From positions 1,612,001 to 1,676,000 of the forward strand of contig JAWHQI010000024.1 in NCBI GenBank assembly GCA_033032865.1: a stretch of DNA of 64,000 bases, in the 5' to 3' direction. This DNA comes from Dactylorhiza incarnata (Eukaryota > Streptophyta > Magnoliopsida > Asparagales > Orchidaceae). Made by a program: the position numbers and the translations under genes. The number at the start of each line of letters is the position of its first letter. Position 1 is the stretch's first letter. The notes beneath the pieces were generated by a model. It saw only the letters and a program-made list of their open reading frames with translations, ran no database searches and was not told the origin of the DNA. Below are positions 57,009 to 64,000 of the stretch, piece by piece.

Positions 57009-57175
57009 TATTAAGAAAAGTGATTCTTGATGAAAAAAAGAATTCTATTCTCATTATTATTCTCAACCGAGATGGAATACAAGTATATATAGACAGGAAA
57101 AGAAACAAAAAATAGCAAATAAACTGACACCGTTAAAACAGATTTACAATAACGAAAACTAATAAAAACATAAAA
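57009..57175 (-). repeat. 5' LTR of the short-LTR Copia (167 bp)
   Basis: tattaagaaaag ... acataaaa, direct repeat of 52798-52966, followed by the atttg duplication. Confidence 0.92.
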
Positions 57176-57219
57176 ATTTGTGATCAATATTTTCATCCTA
57201 ACCAAAGCATACTTAAGGT

Positions 57220-57440
57220 CCGTTTGACACGACGGTGACGGTTGTGATCGAAGGCAGTGGTGTTATGAACCATCCTTCGTGAACGTCCGACCTAACCTAA
57301 GGAACTTCATTCACTTTTATGTTCAAAATTAGCTTTTTTTTCTTAGTAGCAGTCGTAACCGTTGTCATGTCAAACACATATTTTATGACATCGACATTTT
57401 TGCCCAATCACATTTGGAGTAAAAATGTCGTGTCAGACGG
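57220..57440. mobile_element. MITE-like element, about 221 bp
   Basis: Terminal inverted repeats ccgtttgacacgac and gtcgtgtcagacgg (13 of 14 match). A second internal copy of the arm (gttgtcatgtcaaacac, about 57353-57369) is also inverted relative to the left end. No clear target duplication. It starts 45 bp after the Copia. Family unknown. Confidence 0.65.
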
Positions 57441-57833
57441 GTCGTTAGGCCTGAGTTTCGGGTTCGTCAAAACAATGCACAATTTTTTGATCCTTGTTAT
57501 TAAGTTCGCACATAATTAGCAGACACGGAAACTATGTTTTCTTGCTCATCACGTGGAGGTCTACGAGCCGATTTTAGGGCATTCTAAAATCAATGTTCCA
57601 AACCACATGTCCAAACCTGGCGATCGACTACATGCCCAATTTACCCGTCTTCAAACAAATTTAAGGTCAGAATGAGCCAACGAGTGTTTGGATTGGATGT
57701 CGGTCAAATCCAGAATGGGTTAAAGTTTGTGTTAGTGTGATTTCATGATATCTATGCAAAGACATGAAATCTTCTAGAAGGAGAGGAAGCGGAAACATAA
57801 AAAAAATTATGGAACAAGATGAAGGTGACTCCT
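57441..57833. other. intergenic DNA, no gene seen
   Basis: Mixed-composition DNA without repeats or ORFs of note. Confidence 0.5.
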
Positions 57834-58131
57834 CACTACGCGAAAAATGCAAAGTAGAAAAGAATTTTTTTTCTTGCTAATTAGCAAGAAATGTTACTTT
57901 TGATACCTCCATAATAGCCATGAATTCTTTAATCTTAACAGATCTTACAATATCAGAAAGCATTTTCATATTCTTTAGGACTTCACATAATGTTTATTTT
58001 TCCTTCTTCAGCATTGTAAAACAATGCTTTTACAATGCTTGAGGAATTAAAAATCATGAATCATTTCACTTCTTATAGGATGTAAGTATGTAACTATAGT
58101 CTAATTCTAATCCCCACTTTGTCTTGTAGTG
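57834..58131. mobile_element. mini-CACTA transposon, 298 bp, with cct target duplication
   Basis: Starts CACTACGCGAAAAAT and ends in the complement of CACTACAAGACAAAG. Perfect 3-bp duplication cct at 57831-57833 and 58132-58134. Near the left end is a palindrome ttcttgctaattagcaagaa (57871-57890). Non-coding. Confidence 0.85.
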
Positions 58132-58134
58132 CCT

Positions 58135-58887
58135 ACAAATTATCATTTGACTTTTCAAGATCCATTAAAGTGCTGAGAAAACTATCACTATATATATAGT
58201 TTTCAATATGCATGACATCTTAATTATATCGCAATAAGTTATAAATTCAAAAACATACTCTTCATCTTCGAGCAAACATCAAGAACATTGACATTCATTC
58301 TACTTTTTTTCCTGTACTCAGAATTTTTCAGTTTTAACATATTTTTCAAAGGGAAATTTACTTTATCTACCATGGAAAGAACACCGCATCCACTAGTTCT
58401 ATCATATGGATTTTTGACTCATCGGTGTCATCAAAATGGCATCTTTGTTGGTGAAATATATGACTTTGTAGTAATCAACATCTATGACCCATGCATGAAA
58501 ATTTGTTATCATATTTAAGCCACAAAATTAATGTTTTTCAACACAACAAGGACAAACATATTTTCTTTTAGGATAAATTCTTGTTTTGGTCCCCAATGTT
58601 CGCCAACTTTAATCTTTTGATCCCCAACGTTTGCCAACATTAAAATTTCAGTCCCTAACATTTTTATATTCACATATTAGTGCTTAAGTTTCATTTCCAA
58701 TCCCCAAATGATAAAAAATCTACGACAAATTTTAATGGCCTAGATGGCTACCTATAGCGATTAAGAGAGAGGTTGACTAGTGATTAGTAGAGAGATTAAT
58801 AACTTATCTCTAAATGTATTAGCGTCTCCCTCACAAAAAACTTGAATACCAACAAAATTCTAGACTGCCTTTTACTTCCAACGACCC
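58135..58887. repeat. intergenic DNA with degenerate GGTCCCCAACGTT tandem units
   Basis: Around 58585-58660, three variants of 'tggtccccaa(t/c)gtt(c/t)gccaac(t/a)tt' follow each other about 35-40 bp apart. This pattern is common at the ends of plant Mutator-like elements, but no inverted partner was found. The 76-codon ORF at 58288 has no recognisable domain. Confidence 0.45.
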
Positions 58888-60300
58888 TGTAACATTCCCC
58901 TTGGGACTAGACCCCCCTAGTGTGGCATGCGTCACATTTGGCTGACTAGGGCTAGGTGATAGGTCTATGACTCTAACGGACATGATGAATGGGACACCCA
59001 AATCTTCAATTTTGACCAAAGTCAACATAAGGTCAACCATGGTTAAATAAGCCCCAAATTTTGATTCCTAAGGCCCAAACCCAATTCCATTGGGTTCAAT
59101 TTGATTTTACAGACATTTCAATAAATGAGGGCTCACCCTAGGATGCCACATGAGCTAAGGTGGTCAATATATATAGGTCAACATGGTTAACATGCATGAA
59201 GAAATGTTGACCATGTATGTGGGGACAAGGTTGGGTTAGAAAGAAGCCACTTGGAGCTTGTCTCAAGCTTCCAAGGGCTTAGGAAATGCCCCCATTTCTT
59301 CCAGCTGACTGCCACCATAGAGAATGCCACTTGACAGCTAGAAGGAGCATCCAAGGAAATTGCTGAAACACCCCATAATGGGATTTTCCCCATTCAGCTC
59401 TCCCCTCCCTCATTTTGAACCTCTATGACTCTTTTTCATCGCCCAAGGAGTCAAGCCAGCCATTACCCTAGAGAAAACAAACTCAGTAGCTCGGTTTGGA
59501 GAGGGATTGTCGTAAACAATCACCGCCATGCCTCCTAAAAGATCTTCCCGATCAATGGCTCTTAACTAGGTGCGTTTCAGCTCTCCCCCCTTGGTGCTAG
59601 CTTCTCAGTTCATATTAAGAGATAAATCGACCTCAATTGAGCTCAATCCCTTTGGAATCGGAGGAGGAAAATGTGAAATAAATCCAAGCCGGATTTTCCG
59701 TATCTGGCGACAATTGGTCGCCAGAACACCACCCATCGACGGCCTTTGTCGAGAGGAAGGTGGTAGTGTTGTTGGTCGGCCATGGTTGGGCTTGGATTGT
59801 TGTTGGGAAGTCAAAATGATGCTCCAAGACGGGCAAATCGTTACCATTGGCTAGAGGAGGAAGATGAGCAGCTGCCCTCAGATCTGCTTTAAGCTCTGTG
59901 TAGATCTACAACGTGTAGAACAAGTTAATGCCATCACACCGACACAGCAGCCCTCCTGATAGATCCAGACCTTGGGCTCAACATGAAAGTTGTAGCCCTT
60001 GGTCTGGCCTTTTTCAAAATGTAGTGGAATATTTTCTGTGGTGCCATGTAGCTCCTTGTATCTCATTTACAAAATTTCGTCCCATAAAGTTTAGGAATTT
60101 CTTGTTTGGTGTATTTATCCTTGCATGCAGCATGGATGGACATGAAATTACATACATGTATGTTAAATCACAATATGCACAACCTCTACAAGTTTGAGAA
60201 TTTTGGTGACTAATTTCTCATAGTTCTTGTGATTAATTAGGATAGATACACATGAGATATTTGTGAAATTAATTGAGTTAAATCTACTTGGAAAATGCCC
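58888..60300 (+). repeat. divergent Tekay-type LTR fragment, plus strand
   Basis: Begins tgtaacattcccc, matching the element-sense LTR start of the Tekay and LARD elements (tgtaacatcccc). In the same order as those LTRs it has TTGAC/GTCAA motifs (59012-59217), a GC-rich block with the VRFSSPP...LAS reading frame (59570-59854), a ctcaattgagctcaat block, and aacatgaaagttgtag (59981-59996). It is the only Tekay-related LTR on the plus strand. The LTR 3' end is not found, so it is truncated; the end coordinate is approximate. Confidence 0.7.
59570..59854 (+). CDS. partial LTR-internal ORF in the divergent Tekay-type LTR
   Basis: A 94-codon frame starting RFSSPPLVLAS with LNPF about 15 residues later, alignable with the ORF in the Tekay LTRs (VRFSSPPMLASHH...LSPNPF). 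It then diverges. The frame, order and strand relative to the LTR are the same as in the other lineages. It lacks a clear ATG (the apparent start is GTG), so it may continue upstream. Coding status unproven. Confidence 0.3.
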   Translation: MRFSSPPLVLASQFILRDKSTSIELNPFGIGGGKCEINPSRIFRIWRQLVARTPPIDGLCREEGGSVVGRPWLGLDCCWEVKMMLQDGQIVTIG

Positions 60301-60420
60301 AAATTTTGATAGCTTCATTCTTAGATAATAATTGGTCTGTGGTAAAAATATTGGGATATTTGGATTAGAGAATTGTAAGATTCGTCACATTATGAAACTA
60401 GGGATATAAATAAATTTACC

Positions 60421-61185
60421 TAAGGCTTTTGTCGACTAGAACTCTAGTCGACACAAGACAATGTTGACTAAAAGATCTTAAGACAAGAAGTCGTACCTTA
60501 TCATGTCGACTGGAAGAGATCTTAGAACTAGAATAACTCATTTAAAATTAATCTAAGTCATTTGTCGGGTAGACAGCAGTCGACATTATGACAATATCGA
60601 CTAGAAGATCATAAGACAAGAAGGTTTACCTTATCTGTCGACTTGGAGAGTTTGGAACTAGAATATATTATGAAAAATCAGCCCAAGCCTTTGTCGACTT
60701 GACATATAGCCGACATTATTAAGATAATGTCGACTAGACAACTCTTAGATAAGAAATATCTCCTTGCCTGCCGACTAGGATGAATCTTGATATAAAAATC
60801 AAAGTCCTTTGCCGACTAGACCTCTAGTCGACACAATAAAATATCGACTAGAAGATGACTAGCCTGATCTGTCGACTGGAAGAGTTTGAGACTAGAATAT
60901 TTTATGAAAAATCAATCTAAGTCCTTTGTCGCCTAAACCTCTAGGAGACACATTGAAATATCGACTAGAAGATGACTAGCCTGGTCTGTCGACTGGAAGA
61001 GCTTGAGACCAGCTTTATGAGAAATTGATCTAAGTCCTTTGTTGACAAGACCTCTAGTCGACACATGGGTAATATTGACTAGACCCGACATAGTGAAATA
61101 TCAACTAGAAGATGACTAGCCTGGTTGACTAGAATGTTTTATGAGAAATTGATCTAAGTCCTTTGTCGACTAGACCTTTATGCCG
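60421..61185. repeat. tandem array, ~115-130-bp unit with GTCGACTAG core
   Basis: About six and a half units, each starting like aagtcctttgtcgactagac, then (c)tctagtcgacac, then atatcgactagaagat. Starts near 60421, 60556, 60681, 60804, 60916, 61031 and 61151. Each unit carries gtcgactaga...tctagtcgac, a small inverted repeat. The array ends abruptly at the Gypsy fragment. It is either a satellite seed or the internal repeat region of an LTR. Confidence 0.8.
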
Positions 61186-61600
61186 AAGATGACTCAAAAC
61201 TTTGACAACTGTAGTAGTGCGGCTTCCAAATCAAAGTCTTGTACTCCAATACGAACCTTCACACGACTCTTCTTCCTCACACTCATTAAGCACGCATTGG
61301 GTAAGAGAACATCCAACTTCTCTTCTGCCAAAAAAACAAGGCACTCTGACTCGCCCAACAAATTCTTCTGATAAAAAGGAGCGGGATGCGCCGGTGTCGA
61401 ACAATGCTCTCGTAGGATGATTAAAGACCAATACGAATCCTAACGAGTACACGAGGATTAAGCGTACACAAGCATTATAAGCAATATACATGACAATAAT
61501 TAAGGAATAAAAGTACTTGTCATGACATCATTCTGCCGAATAGCGTCCCGCTGACCGAGAGCAAAGACCCTCAGCTGAGTCAGGGGGTATTGGGAGGTTG
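61186..61600 (-). pseudogene. Gypsy gag-tail/protease fragment with intron
   Basis: Minus strand: exon 1 (about 61588-61517) encodes LRVFALGQRDAIRQNDVMT, the usual link between gag and protease in chromovirus-type Gypsy elements. Exon 2 (61439-61190) encodes FNHPTRALFDTGASRSFLSEEF, the protease active site. A 77-bp GT-AG intron (61440-61516) separates them. Most of gag is missing: exon 1 lies about 10 bp from an LTR start at 61602. Sequence beyond the protease is cut by the GTCGAC array. Confidence 0.78.
61440..61516 (-). other. 77-bp GT-AG intron, same position as the Tekay intron
   Basis: Donor GACAA|GTACTTTT, acceptor CTCGTTAG|GATTC, phase 1 (A|GA). Retention would hit TAA at 61500-61502, six codons after the junction, exactly as in the Tekay intron. 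Aligned from the donor, the first 17 bases of the two introns match at about 12 positions. Confidence 0.65.
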
Positions 61601-61601
61601 A

Positions 61602-64000
61602 TGTAAGACCCCCCCAAGAACTGAACCCAGGTCGGGAGAGGAGGGTCTTACTGCCCAAGATGGCCACTCAGTGCTCACTGGGTGGCAACGACCAACCCTC
61701 TCAAATACTAGGTGGTCGCCTTGTCAGACAAGAGAGTCAACACATCACATCAGATCACAGTGCGGATGCAATCATATGGAAAACTAACTAGACATACGTA
61801 TATATATAAGCAAAAGGCTGTAGCCAACTGTTTACATGGGTGGCCCTGTGGGCTAAGGATAACTACTACACCCTTACATTCCTTACATAGTCATATACCC
61901 TAGGACTCACATCTCGGAAGACGGAAGGTGATACTGGTGTATCTGATATGGAAATCTCAAAAGCCGGTACGCTGTCACGCGGTATGGGGGTTCACACTGT
62001 CCCATCTCATGTGAATGGTTATATAAACAACTGTTAGTCACAGAGCTAAGTAGAAAACACATCTCCTCCCCGGATCTGTATCCTAGGGACGAGCTTAAGC
62101 ACCCGAACAGTAAATAGATAGCCGAAGCAAAAGGGTGTGCATCATGTAAATAACTGGAGGCCATAATAATATCATCAGTTATTCAAAAGAATAGCTCAGC
62201 TAGTAGAAGTAATAACACTAGTAACCGCAATTTTCAAACACGCTGCCAGTGTTCAAAACCCACTTACACAACCCTGTGTCGACACAGTTTAGACCGCTTC
62301 TCTTCCAGCAGGGTAGCGAACCCCGGGGCCTCATCGATGTGGCTGTCGGTGACAGTGGACAGTCCTGCCACTTCTTGGTGTGGTCTTACTGCACCACCCA
62401 GACCCTACTGTACAAACCAGTGTACTCCTTGGATGTGAGCGACATCCAGCGATTCTGAAATGTATGCCGACCAGTGGAGGCAAATCAACGGGTATATAAT
62501 GGTGATCACATGCGGTGCACATCTCCCTGTCGTCATGATTTGTCAACTCTCCCACACCTGTATGAACGGTCTGCGGGCGTGACCGACCCGCCACTTTTAC
62601 CGCAAGTATTTCACGAATTATTAATTAAATAGTAAAGATACACTTCGGGTCTGCCATGACATTCTTAAATCGACCGACTGCTCAACGTTTGGCCGGGAGG
62701 CGCAACGGGCGTGAGGGCACATTATTTGGGGTTAACCCTGGAAGAGATACTCAACTCGCGGTTTTCCCCAACTAATGCTCTCCTAAAAAGTTGGTCGCTC
62801 GTCGGAGCAGGACCCGGGCTAGAACCATAGATATGATAAATCACCGTAATTGAGTGCGGTAAAAAGTGCTGCAAAATGAGCTGCAGAAATGAAATGTTGA
62901 ACTGTAAAAGTACTGAATGAAAGAACAGAAATAAAGAGCTGAAATAACCGGACCAATACGAAACTGGAGTAGTACTAAGAAGAAGCTGAAGTAAAGAGTT
63001 GAAATAATCAGACCAGTACGAGACTGGAGTCAAGAAATTGCAATAGATTAAAAGTGTTAGTAGTCCTTTCACTCCATATTTAGGAGGCTTCGATTCCATC
63101 TCCGTTCATTGGAGGGAAGTTTTATTTTATCTTCGTTCATAGGAGTTTCTTCCAATTTCTGCCCTTTATTACAGTTCAACCATAGGTTTTAATTGCGCCT
63201 TTTAAACATTGCTTACGCGGATTTAAGGAACGTTATTATGAGTACATTAATTTCTCCAAAAAGAGGCGATTTCCAATGTCCGAGAGTTATTCTAAACGCA
63301 GCTCGATGATTTGTAAAAACCCCACATTGCTTCGAGCTTGAGTTTTCATTTTTATTCATCGGATCATCATTTATTTGTAACATCATCCAATGATTATAAT
63401 TTGATCGCGTGCTACGATCTCTTCTCCCAGCCCCGGAGAATTTGATAATCTAAAGTGCGACCGTTCTACTCTAGAAACTCTTCCATTGCACAATTTCCAT
63501 CCAACTGGCCGCATAATTTGATAGTACACCCAAAATAGCCTATTATGAGCCTAAAATTTTTTCCACAATTTTCCAACCTTTTTAGGGGATTTATTTTGGC
63601 TAATTCAGTCTTACTTTGGCCCAAAAAATACCAAATCAATTTATAAAAATCACAAATTTTGATATTATATCCAAGAGGCGCTATTATGAGCCTAGATTTT
63701 TTTTTCAAAATTTTCCAAGATGTTTCTGACTTTTTTTGTCCAAACAAATCTTATTTATGCCTTTATTAATACCAAATCAATCAGAAAAATCCCAAAATAA
63801 TTAGTGGAGATAGCCCTCATGATAGGGAACGTTTTTCATGTTCAAATAATTTTGCTTAGAGGCCTATATTTCTCTCAGAAAAATTTGCAAGCTATTTGTG
63901 AAGGGTGGTCTACGGTTAAGGGGTTCTGAAGGATGACAGGGCACCTGGCCGCATATAGCATTCTGCCCCACATCGGATCCGAAGCCGATGCGTTGTGGGA
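61602..64000 (-). repeat. Gypsy LTR or LTR-like region, runs off the window
   Basis: Begins tgtaagaccccccca, like the tgtaaga start of the Tekay-type LTRs, and lies on the correct side of the minus-strand protease fragment to be its 5' LTR. No PBS is seen at the junction, so the leader and gag were deleted. Over 2.4 kb no credible ORF occurs; the 125- and 93-codon frames (62722-63099, 63466-63747) are low-complexity. The far end is outside the window, so the assignment is tentative. Confidence 0.5.

Larger units (their letters stand above)
52798..57175 (-). mobile_element. decayed Ty1/Copia element with short LTRs, 4.4 kb including a mini-CACTA
   Basis: LTRs of 169 bp (52798-52966) and 167 bp (57009-57175) are flanked by the perfect duplication atttg (52793-52797 and 57176-57180). 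The element-sense LTR ends are TTTTA...TAATA rather than TG...CA. The PBS and a GAGGGGGAG polypurine tract are present. Coding order on the minus strand is knuckle, pre-integrase, integrase, RT, RNase H. The gag N-terminal part is missing: only about 50 bp separate the PBS from the knuckle region. Confidence 0.92.

Noticed and set aside
58288..58518. 76-codon plus-strand ORF
   Set aside because: T-rich hydrophobic translation without a known motif, in AT-rich DNA between transposon remnants.
1..64000. tRNA or rRNA genes
   Set aside because: No tRNA-like cloverleaf boxes or rRNA-like stretches noticed; the tRNA-like TGGTATCAGAG strings are retroelement primer-binding sites.

Overview
The window is flowering-plant-type nuclear repeat DNA. 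It is AT-rich, has no credible host gene, and is built almost wholly of LTR retrotransposons nested in one another, with small DNA transposons and simple repeats between them. Evidence for a plant is the Copia and Ty3/Gypsy (Tekay/Del-type chromovirus and Sirevirus-like) protein domains, primer-binding sites matching initiator tRNA-Met, CACTA and MULE remnants and foldback MITEs. I cannot name the species. All retroelement coding regions lie on the minus strand.

Layout. 1-4887: AT-rich DNA, CA microsatellites, degenerate minisatellites, an 82-bp MITE with an 11-bp target duplication, and the end of a CACTA element. 4888-32437 (stack 1): a solo LTR split by a 12-kb Sirevirus-like Copia (5000-31871, TSD ctcaa), itself split by a 14.6-kb Tekay-type Gypsy element (12788-27413) with 4.9-kb LTRs. 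The Tekay insertion is abnormal: an 80-bp host duplication instead of 5 bp, and one LTR lacking its first 17 bp. 32443-34830: a MULE transposase remnant and a foldback MITE. 34834-52335 (stack 2): a second foldback MITE split by an internally deleted Copia (34912-51990, TSD aatac), itself split by a 13.8-kb non-coding LARD-type relative of the Tekay element (36231-49988, TSD cactg). 52798-57175 (stack 3): a decayed Copia with non-TG/CA LTR ends, split by a mini-CACTA. 57220-64000: a MITE, another mini-CACTA (TSD cct), a divergent Tekay-type LTR on the plus strand, a GTCGAC-rich tandem array, and a Gypsy protease fragment next to an LTR that runs off the window.

How the parts relate. The Tekay element has what the LARD lacks (Gag, protease, RT, RNase H, integrase, chromodomain); the LARD shares its LTR ends, PBS position and both internal edges, so the two look like an autonomous/parasite pair. 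The most interesting signals are: (1) a small intron between Gag and protease at the same codon and phase in two different Gypsy elements, each with an in-frame TAA six codons into the retained intron; (2) a reading frame inside the LTRs conserved across three Tekay-type lineages; (3) the aberrant 80-bp target duplication; (4) reading frames broken only by TAG codons; (5) dense TTGAC (W-box core) arrays in the LTR 5' regions.
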